Assembly (NCBI GenBank): GCA_035938215.1 | Contig: DASZHC010000239.1 | Coordinates: forward strand, 1 to 29,540 | DNA length: 29,540 nucleotides | Direction of reading: 5' to 3' | From: DASZHC01 sp035938215 | GTDB lineage: Bacteria; Verrucomicrobiota; Verrucomicrobiia; Chthoniobacterales; JAFAMB01 | In this document: one piece after another, positions 1-7,563 of the stretch | Layout: every line of letters begins with the position of its first letter | Position numbering within the stretch: the first letter of the stretch is position 1 | Position numbers and translations under genes: made by a program | Notes under the pieces: model-generated | What the model saw: only the letters and a program-made list of their open reading frames with translations | The model's database searches: none | Told to the model about the DNA's origin: nothing

Positions 1-195
1 ATCAAATTCGGAAGTGATCATCTCGATCTTCCCGAATATCGTGTGGCAGCAGCGGCGTTTGCGGGCCGTGTGTCGGCGACTGACTTGACTCGACGCCTGG
101 ATGCCCTTCAATCCCTGGGGGATTTGTTTTCGCAAAATATCCAGGAGTCGCTAGCGATTGAAGCTGTCTTTCTAAAGGCCTTCGGACCGTCTTGA
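1..195 (+). CDS. 3' end of a truncated gene, unidentified (weakly like DNA polymerase III delta/delta')
   Basis: Frame 1 is open from the window edge to a TGA at 193-195 and gives 64 residues without a start, so only the C-terminus is present. The tail is mostly helical, with an LxxLQSLGDLFSQ stretch followed by ESLAIEAVFLKAF. It faintly recalls the last helices of the clamp-loader delta subunit (HolA), where a paired-helix segment ends in a leucine-rich tail. That resemblance is only suggestive and no motif decides it. Codon use matches the neighbouring genes and the reverse-strand frame over the same bases looks like a shadow. About 300 bases separate it from sixA, so it is probably not in the same operon. 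Confidence 0.5.
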   Translation: MKFGSDHLDLPEYRVAAAAFAGRVSATDLTRRLDALQSLGDLFSQNIQESLAIEAVFLKAFGPS

Positions 196-499
196 CAGGG
201 ACGGAAACGGCTGGTGAATCCGAAGTTAGGTCCCACCGTCTAGCTTGCACCCCTGCGGATTGCTGGACGGGCGTTACTTTGCGACGCACGGGCCTCGGCG
301 ACTCGCCCGACCAGGAATTCGTTCATTTTAGTGAGGGGTAGGGACGAAGGAAACTTCGCCCCTAGTTCCTTCCACAACGTGCCGGGCTAAGCCGGCGGGA
401 ATCAGCTTGTGTGGCTGATTGGTGATCTCCTGCGGACGAAAGTTGCTTCGGGTGATGTAGTTTTCGGGTTAGGCTCTTCCAAAAGGAGAATGTGAGACA
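196..499 (+). other. 300-base gap with three consecutive hairpins upstream of sixA
   Basis: There is no convincing gene here. Three stem-loops follow one another. The first, 340-363, closes on a GAAA tetraloop with a 5-bp stem, one A.C mismatch and 4 more pairs. The second, 381-396, is GCCGG/CCGGC with a 6-base loop. The third, 400-420, is AATCAGC/GCTGATT with a 7-base loop. The sixA Shine-Dalgarno AAAAGGAG (481-488) follows about 60 bases later. A GNRA loop and evenly spaced stems are what a structured 5' leader or small RNA would show, but I could not match it to a known riboswitch or RNA family. Confidence 0.4.
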
Positions 500-970
500 A
501 TGCAACTTTATCTGTTACGCCACGCCGAAGCCGAGGAGGACCCAGCGAATGATGAGCAACGTGCTTTGACTGCGAAGGGCGAAAAACAGGTCAGAAAAGT
601 CGGCAGATTTTGCCGAAGTCATTCCGTCATCCCGGATATTATTCTTTCGAGCCCGCTGCGCCGCGCCGAGGAAACAGCGCGAATCTTTGCCCGAGAACTG
701 GATGTGCCAAATATCGTTCAGCTTGAAGGATTTTTGCGGCCTGGCATGACGGCGAAAAGTGCCCTTTCAGGCCTTGAGAAATATCTGGAAAAGGCGAGCG
801 TACTTCTCGTCGGTCACGAGCCGGACTTCAGCAGACTGGCTGGGTCGTTAATCGGGACTCATGCTGAGAATATTCATTTTCGCAAGGCAACTCTCATGAG
901 CGTAAGCCTCCCTAAGATAGAATCCGGCGCAGGCGCGATCGATTTTCTGATACCGGTGAAATGCCTATGA
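500..970 (+). CDS. sixA: Phosphohistidine phosphatase SixA
   Basis: This is a 156-residue histidine phosphatase (phosphoglycerate-mutase-like) protein. The N-terminal LRHAEAEE carries the RHx signature, with the nucleophilic histidine at residue 8. A second catalytic histidine lies in LVGHEPDFSRLAG near residue 108, and SSPLRRAEETA is the usual arginine-containing helix. The length fits the short SixA type, which dephosphorylates histidine on HPt domains or other phosphohistidine proteins in the cytoplasm. The start has a good Shine-Dalgarno (AAAAGGAG, 481-488). Its 3' end overlaps pgl by 10 bases, so the two genes are very probably co-transcribed and translationally coupled. Family assignment is firm; the protein substrate cannot be read from the sequence. 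Confidence 0.9.
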   Translation: MQLYLLRHAEAEEDPANDEQRALTAKGEKQVRKVGRFCRSHSVIPDIILSSPLRRAEETARIFARELDVPNIVQLEGFLRPGMTAKSALSGLEKYLEKASVLLVGHEPDFSRLAGSLIGTHAENIHFRKATLMSVSLPKIESGAGAIDFLIPVKCL

Positions 971-1644
971 AGCCTGAAATAATTCGAACACGATTCTTTG
1001 CGGAAGAGGCGGCGTCGTTTATCGTGCATGCTGCAGAGGAAGCAATTGAAGAGCATGGTTTTTTCCGACTTGCTCTCAGCGGGGGCAACACCCCGCGCGC
1101 AGTTTACCAGGCGCTCGCTTTGCGCGAGTGTCGCTGGCCGAAATGGATTGTCACCTTCGGAGATGAGCGCTGCGTTCCCCCGGATGACCCGCAAAGCAAC
1201 TATCGCATGGCATCCGAAGCGTTTTTAATGCTCGTCGGTCCCGGAGAAGTTTTCCGGATCCAGGGAGAGATTGATCCTGAGGAAGCGGCAGTCCAGTACA
1301 ACAGCACTTTGCAGGGTCTTGCTGATCGCTTTGGCGAGGAGCGTTATACTCATGACTTGATTCTTCTGGGATTGGGGGACGATGGCCATAGCGCTTCTCT
1401 GTTTCCGGGCACCGCCGCTCTGGACGAAACGAAGAAGGATGTTGTCAGCAATTTCGTGCCGAAATTCAACTCGCATCGAATCACATTCACCTATCCGCAG
1501 ATCAACGTGGCGCGCCGTGTGACTTTTCTCGTTAGCGGTCCGAAAAAGGAAGCTATTGTTCAAAAGGTCTTGGAAGGGAGGCACGGTTATCCGGCTGAGG
1601 GGGTTCGCCCTGAAAAGGGTGAACTAGTTTGGCTATTGGGTTAG
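961..1644 (+). CDS. pgl: 6-phosphogluconolactonase (DevB/SOL type)
   Basis: The 227-residue protein hydrolyses 6-phosphogluconolactone to 6-phosphogluconate in the oxidative pentose phosphate pathway. Family motifs are present in order: LSGGNTPRAVYQAL (phosphate loop), TFGDERCVPPDDPQSNYRM, and LLGLGDDGHSASLFPGT. Length is normal for the SOL/DevB family, a homologue of NagB-type deaminases. Two ATG codons are possible, 961 and 967; a weak GGTGA at 954-958 fits 967 better, giving 225 residues and an ATGA overlap with the sixA stop. The stop codon is embedded in a perfect 46-bp palindrome that probably ends the sixA-pgl transcript. Confidence 0.93.
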   Translation: MPMKPEIIRTRFFAEEAASFIVHAAEEAIEEHGFFRLALSGGNTPRAVYQALALRECRWPKWIVTFGDERCVPPDDPQSNYRMASEAFLMLVGPGEVFRIQGEIDPEEAAVQYNSTLQGLADRFGEERYTHDLILLGLGDDGHSASLFPGTAALDETKKDVVSNFVPKFNSHRITFTYPQINVARRVTFLVSGPKKEAIVQKVLEGRHGYPAEGVRPEKGELVWLLG

Positions 1645-1686
1645 TGTCCTGTCCCCGAAATAGCTATTTCGGGGACAGGACACTAA
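1641..1686. repeat. Perfect 46-bp palindrome at the end of pgl
   Basis: Every base from 1641 to 1686 pairs with its mirror position around the centre between 1663 and 1664, giving 23 base pairs without a mismatch or spacer. The left half reads TTAGTGTCCTGTCCCCGAAA and then TAG; the right half is its exact complement. It starts inside the pgl stop codon. As RNA it would form a very stable hairpin but without a T-run after it. The GTGTCCTGTCCCC arm looks like the REP-type palindromes linked to REP-associated tyrosine transposases in other bacteria; that link is from memory and untested here. Confidence 0.9.
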
Positions 1687-1719
1687 AAGTGAGCCTTCTG
1701 AAACGAGATCGCCTCCCTC

Positions 1720-2340
1720 ATGACACTTGATCGAACTCGTGATACGATCGGCCAAATGGGAATGTCACCGGCAAGTCTTGCTGTAAGTGAGCTCATCGAA
1801 GTTGTCCGACGATGCAATCCGAATCTGGGTGCAATCCGGGCGATTTCGTGGCAGGTGACGGGCCCTGTCGAAACGAGCTGGCAACACTGGTTGGATGGAC
1901 TCTTCGAGCCGTTACTTCTTCCCCACCTTGGACGGGTGATTGATCTTTCAGCCAGGCAATCTAGCAAAGAAATCATTCTGCTTGATCTCGAGCTCGATCG
2001 GAATCTCGAGCCATGGCCAAGAGATCGGAGCCTGGATGCGGGTATACGGTTTCTTCAGCAGACCAGTCTTCGGGCTGAACGGCTGATGGCCAAGCTCCAG
2101 GAGGCTATTGGCAGCGGACTCGCCCATGGACATTTCGCCACGCTCTACGCCGCCAGATGTGGTATTTTTTCCATCCCGGTGAGAACAGCGATTTTAAGTT
2201 ACGTACTGCAGGAGCTTGTTATCGGAGCACCCGGCGATGTCAAACCGGCAAAGTACCTTGAGGCAGCCGTCGACTCGGTCAATGAGTTCCTGCGAATGTC
2301 CTCCGGCGGTTTGAATGAGGGTTTGCGTTCCCATGGCTGA
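1720..2340 (+). CDS. Protein of unknown function upstream of clpS (weakly UreF-like C-half)
   Basis: This is a 206-residue soluble protein with no signal peptide or membrane segment. Residues about 125-185 contain GHFATLYAARCGIFSIPVR followed by a helix and a VIGAPGDVK segment. That order recalls the GHxAxxxG...aaxxaYL region of urease accessory protein UreF. The N-terminal half does not support this and no urease genes are in the window, so I would not name it. It ends 8 bases inside the clpS start region (ATG 2333), so it probably forms one operon with clpS and the DUF2017-like gene. ATG 1720 has no clear Shine-Dalgarno; ATG 1756 is an alternative. Confidence 0.65.
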   Translation: MTLDRTRDTIGQMGMSPASLAVSELIEVVRRCNPNLGAIRAISWQVTGPVETSWQHWLDGLFEPLLLPHLGRVIDLSARQSSKEIILLDLELDRNLEPWPRDRSLDAGIRFLQQTSLRAERLMAKLQEAIGSGLAHGHFATLYAARCGIFSIPVRTAILSYVLQELVIGAPGDVKPAKYLEAAVDSVNEFLRMSSGGLNEGLRSHG

Positions 2341-2608
2341 AACAGTTGTTCAACACGAGACCAAGGTTGAGATTGGAACTCCCTGGAACGTCGTTGTGCA
2401 CAACGATCCGGTGAATTTGATGAGTTACGTTACAATGGTGTTTCAGAAAGTATTTGGGTATTCGAAGGAAAAGGCTCAGAAGCACATGTTGGAAGTGCAC
2501 CATAACGGACGCTCGATCGTTTGGACCGGGGTTCGGGAACGTGCAGAATTATACGTCCAACAGCTGCATGGGTATCTGTTGTTAGCCACGCTGGAAAAAT
2601 CCGACTGA
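2333..2608 (+). CDS. clpS: ATP-dependent Clp protease adaptor ClpS
   Basis: The 91-residue protein has the ClpS core WNVVVHNDPVNLMSYV, then FGYSKEKAQKHMLEVHHNG and the C-terminal RAELYVQQLHGYLLLATLE helix. ClpS binds proteins with destabilising N-terminal residues and hands them to ClpA or ClpC for degradation by ClpP. The HNDPVN variant of the usual NDDxTP loop resembles the ClpS type of Actinobacteria. I chose ATG 2333 (MAETVVQ), preceded by GAGGG at 2317-2321; ATG 2315 in the same frame would add six residues. The gene overlaps the upstream gene by 8 bases and the downstream gene by one base (TGATG), so three genes are likely translated from one message. Confidence 0.9.
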   Translation: MAETVVQHETKVEIGTPWNVVVHNDPVNLMSYVTMVFQKVFGYSKEKAQKHMLEVHHNGRSIVWTGVRERAELYVQQLHGYLLLATLEKSD

Positions 2609-3120
2609 TGCTGATTCACCGTTTGAATGAAGATTCGATCGAGTTTGCAGACATCGAGCCGATCGAAGCTGATTTGCTTCGACAAATTCCGGTTCTTTGC
2701 GACGTGCGTGGCGACAGCCGGGCAGAGTCGCGCCTGTTCAGCAATCCCGCTGATTCCGGTGAAGTCCAATTCCTGACCGATTGGGAGGAATATGTGCGGC
2801 CGGAACTTCGGCACATTTTCGTTTCTGCCCGTGCGACGGTTGAAAAGGATCTTGGGACGATGGTGGATCGTGCTGGATTTCCATCGCGATTGGTTATCCT
2901 CTGCGCCCACGGGGAAGCGTGGCTGAATGCCTTAAATCAGGCTCGGCTCATCCTGGCCACTAAATTCGAATTCAGCGACGAAGAACTGTCTCTTCATGAG
3001 GTGCCGCGGTCGTTCTCACGTCGCGACCTCGTGCTTTTGCAGATCAACTTTTATGCCGCGATCCAGGAACGAATCATCGATACTCTCGAAGGCTGTACGG
3101 ATGCGGACGGCAGGGAGTAG
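2608..3120 (+). CDS. DUF2017-like protein coupled to clpS
   Basis: The 170-residue acidic, helical protein starts MLIHRLNEDSIEFADIEPIE, followed by a LLRQIPVLCD helix. This matches the opening of DUF2017 proteins, in which a short beta hairpin is followed by an E-x-x-L-L-R-x-L helix. The TGATG junction with clpS (stop 2606-2608, start 2608) means coupled translation. In Actinobacteria a DUF2017 gene typically follows clpS, so gene order supports the assignment independently of the weak sequence match. The function is not established; a role with ClpS in proteolysis is inferred from the pairing. The open frame extends upstream to 2521, but that part overlaps clpS and has no reason to be translated. 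Confidence 0.7.
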   Translation: MLIHRLNEDSIEFADIEPIEADLLRQIPVLCDVRGDSRAESRLFSNPADSGEVQFLTDWEEYVRPELRHIFVSARATVEKDLGTMVDRAGFPSRLVILCAHGEAWLNALNQARLILATKFEFSDEELSLHEVPRSFSRRDLVLLQINFYAAIQERIIDTLEGCTDADGRE

Positions 3121-3147
3121 GCAGCAGGCCGCATTTCCGTAAAGTGC

Positions 3148-4059
3148 TCAGCTCGCCTGATCTGAATTCAGAGTCTTTTGCTGTTCGGGAATTCTCCAAG
3201 CAACGCTTTGCTGGAACGGGATCGCGATTTCAAGGCGATCGAACTCGCCTTTAATCCGCCTGCGAATGATCCTGCCCGCGTCCCACTGCTTGCTTGGAGC
3301 GGTCTTCAGCGTCGATCGGATTTTCACACTGTTGTCTCCGAACGATTCCACGCCAAGTACCTGCGGCTTGCCGAGGACGTTTGAAGGAAACTCTTGAGCG
3401 TACTCATTGAGTACCCTTTGAATTGCTTCCGCGGCCTGATCGAGGTCGGTGTCATACGCCACGTCAACATCCAGAACAAGCTGAGACCACTCCCTAGTCA
3501 TTACGCTGACAATCTCAATTTTGCCGTTCGGGAAGATATGAGCGGTTCCCTCCAGATCTCGCAGAATTGTTGTCCGGAGACCGAGACTCTCTACTACTCC
3601 AGAACGATCGCCGATCTTAACAACATCGCCGACGCTGAATTGGCCCTCCAAGACTATGAAGGCCCCGGTTATGATGTCTTTTACCAGACTCTGCGCGCCA
3701 AAACCGAGTGCCAAGCCGACGACGCCAGCGCTCGCGAGAATCGGGCCGATCTCGAAGGCTAGTTCTCGGAATACCATCAAAGCAGCCAGTATGACGACGG
3801 CGACCCTCAGAACGGTCAAAAAGAGGGCGCTCAGAGTGTTTCTTCGTTTGATGATTTGAATGTCGGCTACAGCGTTCTTGCCACTGTCATGAAGAGTGAG
3901 ATTTAAGGAACGATCAATGAATACCCGCCCGACGCGGATCGCCACCCATGCGAGAATTAGAATCGAAAGAATACGTAGCCCAGGTCCAAACAGCCATTTT
4001 ATCGTCAAATCCAGAAGCTTGTTTGCATCGATGCCATGGAGAGTAAAAAGAGTGTCCAT
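3148..4059 (-). CDS. Small mechanosensitive channel, MscS family
   Basis: The 303-residue inner-membrane protein matches the size of single-unit MscS (about 290). Hydrophobic segments lie near residues 22-46 and 80-100. The pore-lining TM3 follows at about 103-135 with the glycine/alanine-rich IGPILASAGVVGLALGFG and AQSLVKDIITG. The beta domain follows, with GDVVKIGDRSGVVESLGLRTT and FPNGKI. Such channels open under membrane tension to release solutes during hypo-osmotic shock. The reading frame is open up to 4353, but the extra 98 codons carry no family sequence and contain a dispersed repeat (4098-4127), so ATG 4059 is preferred although its ribosome site is poor. The gene is divergent from the BFN gene at 4201. 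Confidence 0.88.
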   Translation of the reverse strand: MDTLFTLHGIDANKLLDLTIKWLFGPGLRILSILILAWVAIRVGRVFIDRSLNLTLHDSGKNAVADIQIIKRRNTLSALFLTVLRVAVVILAALMVFRELAFEIGPILASAGVVGLALGFGAQSLVKDIITGAFIVLEGQFSVGDVVKIGDRSGVVESLGLRTTILRDLEGTAHIFPNGKIEIVSVMTREWSQLVLDVDVAYDTDLDQAAEAIQRVLNEYAQEFPSNVLGKPQVLGVESFGDNSVKIRSTLKTAPSKQWDAGRIIRRRIKGEFDRLEIAIPFQQSVAWRIPEQQKTLNSDQAS

Positions 4060-4097
4060 CTCAGGAAAAGACACGAAGCGTACGGATATCGTTGAAA

Positions 4098-4127
4098 TCT
4101 GCAACCAGTTTTCCTTTTCAAGGATTC
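4098..4127 (-). repeat. Dispersed 30-bp repeat, copy 1
   Basis: TCTGCAACCAGTTTTCCTTT and the following ten bases match the reverse complement of 7471-7500 at 29 of 30 positions. A diverged direct copy (19 of 23) lies at 7541-7563. No similarity is seen outside the 30 bases. This copy sits in the divergent promoter region between the MscS gene and the BFN gene. Confidence 0.85.
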
Positions 4128-4200
4128 TGGCGCCGGTGTTTCGAGCTCTTCCGGCTAATTCGGATCTTGAAGCGTATAGACGACGGGCTAGGCTTGCATC

Positions 4201-4674
4201 ATGAGCAAGCCCGTTGTCGAAGTGCAAGTTCGCGCTGTGATTCCAACCAGCGGCGGATGCGCCGTCTTTCTCGGCAACGAGGAAAAGGTATTTGTCATTT
4301 ACGTCGATCAAAGTGTGGGGGCTGCTATCACGATGTTCATGCGGGGAACCCAAAAGGAGCGGCCGCTAACGCACGATCTTCTTGCTCATATCCTGCGAGC
4401 TTTGGGTGCCAAGGTCGAGAGGGTGATTGTCAACGACTTAAAGCGGGGAACCTATTTTGCGAGGCTTATCCTCAGCGCTGAGAACGAGCTTCAACAGAAG
4501 AAGATCATCGAAATCGATGCCCGCCCAAGCGACTGCATCGCGATGGCGACACAGCAATCCGCTCCGATCTATGTGAGCCGCGAGGTTTGGGAAGAAGTCG
4601 AAGACATGACTGATGTGCTTCGCAAAATGGAAGAGGAAAGTTCCCAGTCCGAGGAATCAGACGAGGAAGAGTAG
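4201..4674 (+). CDS. Bifunctional nuclease (BFN/DUF151) domain protein
   Basis: The 157-residue cytoplasmic protein opens with VVEVQVRAVIPTSGGCAVFL and continues with the family pattern: a FVIYVDQSVGAAI strand-helix, RPLTHDLLAHILRALGAKVERV, and IDARPSDCIAMATQQSAPIYVS. This is the BFN domain (formerly DUF151), named for a plant protein reported with RNase and DNase activity; the bacterial role is not settled. The C-terminus is a low-complexity acidic tail rich in E and S (SSQSEESDEEE), often seen in this family. It is transcribed away from the MscS gene and followed after 65 bases by speA, so it could share a transcript with it. Confidence 0.85.
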   Translation: MSKPVVEVQVRAVIPTSGGCAVFLGNEEKVFVIYVDQSVGAAITMFMRGTQKERPLTHDLLAHILRALGAKVERVIVNDLKRGTYFARLILSAENELQQKKIIEIDARPSDCIAMATQQSAPIYVSREVWEEVEDMTDVLRKMEEESSQSEESDEEE

Positions 4675-4739
4675 TTCCTGCAGCAATTTCGAAAGCTCTG
4701 TATTGAATTTCGAAAAGTGTCACTTAGTTTGGCGTCGCC

Positions 4740-6662
4740 ATGTCTGAAATGTGGGACATCCCTTCTGCCATAGCTCTCTACAATATTGATCGCTGGGGCA
4801 CCGGCTACTTTACGATCAATGGGGCTGGAAATGTTCAGGTCATGCCGACTCAGGCCTATGGAAATGCGATCGATCTGATGGAGGTCGTTACGGAAGCGCG
4901 CAAGCAGGGAATGGCGTTTCCGCTCGTCGTCCGGTTCCAGGACTTGCTCAGGCATCGTGTTGAGACGATCAATCGTGCTTTTCAATCTGCGATCGCGGAA
5001 GCGAATTACCAGAACACCTACAAAGGGGTGTTTCCGATTAAGGTGAACCAACTCCGCGAAGTTGTTGAGGAGATTATCGATGCGGGTCGCCCGTTCAGTT
5101 TTGGGCTGGAGGCCGGCAGCAAGCCGGAGTTGATCGCGGCGCTGGCAGTTCACCGGGATCCCGAAAGCTTAATCATCTGCAATGGATACAAGGATTCCAC
5201 ATTTATCCAGAATGCTTTGCTCGGCCGCAAACTCGGCAAGCAGGTAATCATGGTGGTCGAGAAAATGGAGGAGGTACGGCAGATTATTCAGGTCTCCAAG
5301 GAAATGAATGTGATGCCCATGATGGGGCTCCGCGTTCGTCTCCAGGCCAAGGGGTCCGGCAAATGGGCAACCAGCGGCGGGGAAAACGCAAAGTTCGGTC
5401 TGTCAACGGCTGAACTCATTGCTGCCAGTAACTATCTGAAAAGCGAAGGCATGGCGGACGCACTGGTGTTGGTCCACTTTCATGTCGGCTCGCAAGTCCC
5501 CGATATCGGAGTCATCAAGAGGGCGGTGAGGGAAGCGGCGCGATTTTACGCGAAACTCTTGAAGATGGGCCATCCGATGCATTTCATCGACGTCGGGGGT
5601 GGATTGGGTGTGGATTATGACGGGTCGCGAACCGCGTATGACAGCTCGATGAACTATACCCTCCAGGAGTATGCGCGCGATGTTGTCTACAATATCATCG
5701 ACGTTTGCGAGTCGGAGAAAGTTCCGCATCCAACGATTGTCAGTGAGAGCGGGAGAGCGATTGTCGCGCACCATTCCGTACTCGTGGTCGAGGCGTTCAG
5801 CTCAATTGAGAAAGGTGCTGCGGACCTTTCGCTGGAGGTTAAGGAGGCTGACCCGAAATTGTTTCACGAAATGGTTGAGACTCAAAAAGCTCTTACCAAG
5901 CAAAATCGCATGGAGGTGCTTCACGATGCCCAGCAGATCAAGGAACAGTGTCAGTCGATGTTTGAACTGGGACTGCTCGATTTGGAAAGCAAGGCAAAAA
6001 TTGAAATCATCTACTGGCAAATCGCCCAATCCGTCGTCGAGCTATGCCGGGGTATGCGGTATGTTCCGGATGAAGTCAAGGAATTGGAGACCGCTCTCGG
6101 TGATCAGTATCTCTGCAACTTCTCGGTTTTTCAGTCGCTTCTGGATCATTGGGCCCTGGGACAACTCTTTCCGATCATGCCGATTCATCATCTGGATCAG
6201 CCGCCGGACCGCAATGGGACTCTCGCGGATATTACCTGCGATTCGGATGGAAAGGTGAGCAAGTTCATCGATTTGCAGGATGTCAGAGAAACATTGCCAT
6301 TACACCGGATCCGGCCGGGCGAAACTTACTACCTGGGATTTTTTCTAATGGGTGCCTACCAGGACATCATGGGTGACCTTCATAATCTCTTTGGCCGCGC
6401 GAACGAGGTTCACGTCTTCCTGGACGAAGACGAGGAGTCGGGGTGGTATATCGAAGAAACGATCGAGGGAAGCACGGTTGGGAGCGTGCTGTCGATGACC
6501 CAGTGGGATCAGCATGAACTGATTCGGTTAGTCAAAGCGCAGGTTGACGCCGCGATCAAATCGGATCGTCTGAAGCCCACCGAAGCAATGCGTCTTCTAA
6601 ATGAGTACGAGCGCGCACTGAAAGGCTACACCTACCTCAATTTTCTGAACGGCCTGAAATAG
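4740..6662 (+). CDS. speA: Biosynthetic arginine decarboxylase
   Basis: The 640-residue, PLP-dependent fold-III enzyme converts arginine to agmatine, the first step of the agmatine route to putrescine. The PLP lysine is K101 in GVFPIKVNQL. The glycine-rich phosphate site is FIDVGGGLGVDYDGS, the family motif FGLEAGSKPEL is near residue 122, and VHFHVGSQVPDI and VSESGRAIVAHHS follow. The C-terminal ITCDSDGKV holds the catalytic cysteine donated across the dimer, and the QDIMGDLHNLFG segment is typical of SpeA. Length matches bacterial SpeA (about 630-660). No agmatinase or agmatine deiminase gene is in the window. The ATG at 4740 has a weak ribosome site but matches the family N-terminus. Confidence 0.96.
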   Translation: MSEMWDIPSAIALYNIDRWGTGYFTINGAGNVQVMPTQAYGNAIDLMEVVTEARKQGMAFPLVVRFQDLLRHRVETINRAFQSAIAEANYQNTYKGVFPIKVNQLREVVEEIIDAGRPFSFGLEAGSKPELIAALAVHRDPESLIICNGYKDSTFIQNALLGRKLGKQVIMVVEKMEEVRQIIQVSKEMNVMPMMGLRVRLQAKGSGKWATSGGENAKFGLSTAELIAASNYLKSEGMADALVLVHFHVGSQVPDIGVIKRAVREAARFYAKLLKMGHPMHFIDVGGGLGVDYDGSRTAYDSSMNYTLQEYARDVVYNIIDVCESEKVPHPTIVSESGRAIVAHHSVLVVEAFSSIEKGAADLSLEVKEADPKLFHEMVETQKALTKQNRMEVLHDAQQIKEQCQSMFELGLLDLESKAKIEIIYWQIAQSVVELCRGMRYVPDEVKELETALGDQYLCNFSVFQSLLDHWALGQLFPIMPIHHLDQPPDRNGTLADITCDSDGKVSKFIDLQDVRETLPLHRIRPGETYYLGFFLMGAYQDIMGDLHNLFGRANEVHVFLDEDEESGWYIEETIEGSTVGSVLSMTQWDQHELIRLVKAQVDAAIKSDRLKPTEAMRLLNEYERALKGYTYLNFLNGLK

Positions 6663-6742
6663 AGGAAAAGGCTTGGAGATGCGCTCCCATACGCGCTCCA
6701 GGCGCCCCTGGATTCTGTTTGTTGTCTATTGTATCGTCCCAA

Positions 6743-7471
6743 ATGACCTTTTGGATTGGCACTTCCGGGTTCCAATATCCCGAATGGCGCGGAACCTTTT
6801 ATCCGGAGAAGTTTCCTACCGCGAAGATGCTTCCTTTCTACGCGGAGCGATTTTCGACAAGCGAGATCAATTATACCTTCTATCGAATTCCGAACGGCAA
6901 AACGATCGAAGGCTGGGATAATGCAACGCCGGAACACTTTCGATTCGGGCTCAAGGCGCCCCAGAAAGTTACCCATGTTGCCAGGCTCCGCGACTGTGCG
7001 GAACTTCTCGATGTCTTCCAGCGCGTTGTTTCCCGGCTGGGCTCAAAACTTGGGCCAGTCCTGTTCCAGCTCCCGCCGAACTTCAAAAAGGATTCGGCGC
7101 TTTTGAGCGACTTCCTCGAAGGCTTGCCCGCCGGAATCCGAGCCGCCTTCGAATTTCGCCATTCATCCTGGCTCGACGACGAGATTTTCGCTCATCTCCA
7201 GCGGAACAACGCCGCCCTTTGCATTGCGGAGAGCAGCGATTTTGTGGTTCCCAGCATCGTGACTGCCGACTTTGGCTACCTCCGGCTGAGACGGGAAGAT
7301 TACGAGAAGGCCGACATTGTTCGTTGGATGGAATTCATTGAGGCGCAGAAGGAGCGTTGGAGTCACGCGTTTGTGTATTTCAAGCATGAAGAAAGCGGCA
7401 AGGGGCCGCAGCTGGCAAATCAGATGTTAGATGAGTTGGGGGCCAAACTTGGGCAAAAGGATAGCGGCTAG
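6743..7471 (+). CDS. DUF72 family protein
   Basis: The 242-residue protein begins FWIGTSGFQYPEWRGTFYPE, the hallmark start of DUF72, a TIM-barrel family of unknown biochemical role. EINYTFYRIP, FRFGLKAPQKVTH, GPVLFQLPPNF and AAFEFRHSSWL follow in the family order, and YLRLRRED and FVYFKHEESGKGP close it, so the gene appears complete. ATG 6743 is chosen because it puts the conserved IGTSG six residues into the protein; the longer frame starts with TTG at 6719 and adds eight unrelated residues. The stop codon touches a repeat element at 7471. Confidence 0.88.
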   Translation: MTFWIGTSGFQYPEWRGTFYPEKFPTAKMLPFYAERFSTSEINYTFYRIPNGKTIEGWDNATPEHFRFGLKAPQKVTHVARLRDCAELLDVFQRVVSRLGSKLGPVLFQLPPNFKKDSALLSDFLEGLPAGIRAAFEFRHSSWLDDEIFAHLQRNNAALCIAESSDFVVPSIVTADFGYLRLRREDYEKADIVRWMEFIEAQKERWSHAFVYFKHEESGKGPQLANQMLDELGAKLGQKDSG

Positions 7472-7563
7472 AATCCTTGAAAAGCAAAACTGGTTGCAGA
7501 CGAGTCAAGTTTTTTTCTGTATCCGCACATTAATCATTAGCTGGTTATGCTTTTCCAGGATTC
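7471..7563. repeat. 93-bp element with imperfect terminal inverted repeats
   Basis: The left arm GAATCCTTGAAAAGCAAAAC (7471-7490, continuing to 7500) and the right arm CTGGTTATGCTTTTCCAGGA (7541-7560, to 7563) are inverted copies matching at 19 of 23 bases. The left arm also matches 4098-4127 in opposite orientation at 29 of 30. The 40 bases between the arms are AT-rich and include a T7 run. The structure is like a miniature inverted-repeat element or a paired REP unit. No transposase is nearby. Confidence 0.75.

Noticed and set aside
2..289. A 95-codon open frame on the - strand at the window start
   Set aside because: It overlaps the + strand C-terminal coding frame 1-195, has no family features and a composition (many R, P, S) typical of antisense shadows.
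196..499. A known riboswitch, 6S RNA, tmRNA, RNase P RNA or tRNA in the gap before sixA
   Set aside because: I looked for the characteristic conserved elements and found none; only the generic hairpins can be supported.
1720..2340. Naming the unknown gene ureF
   Set aside because: Only a GHFATLYAA-like block in the C-half resembles UreF; the N-half does not and no urease genes are present.
4060..4353. N-terminal extension of the MscS gene to 4353
   Set aside because: The extra 98 codons run through the start of the divergent BFN gene and a dispersed repeat, and MscS proteins begin near 4059.
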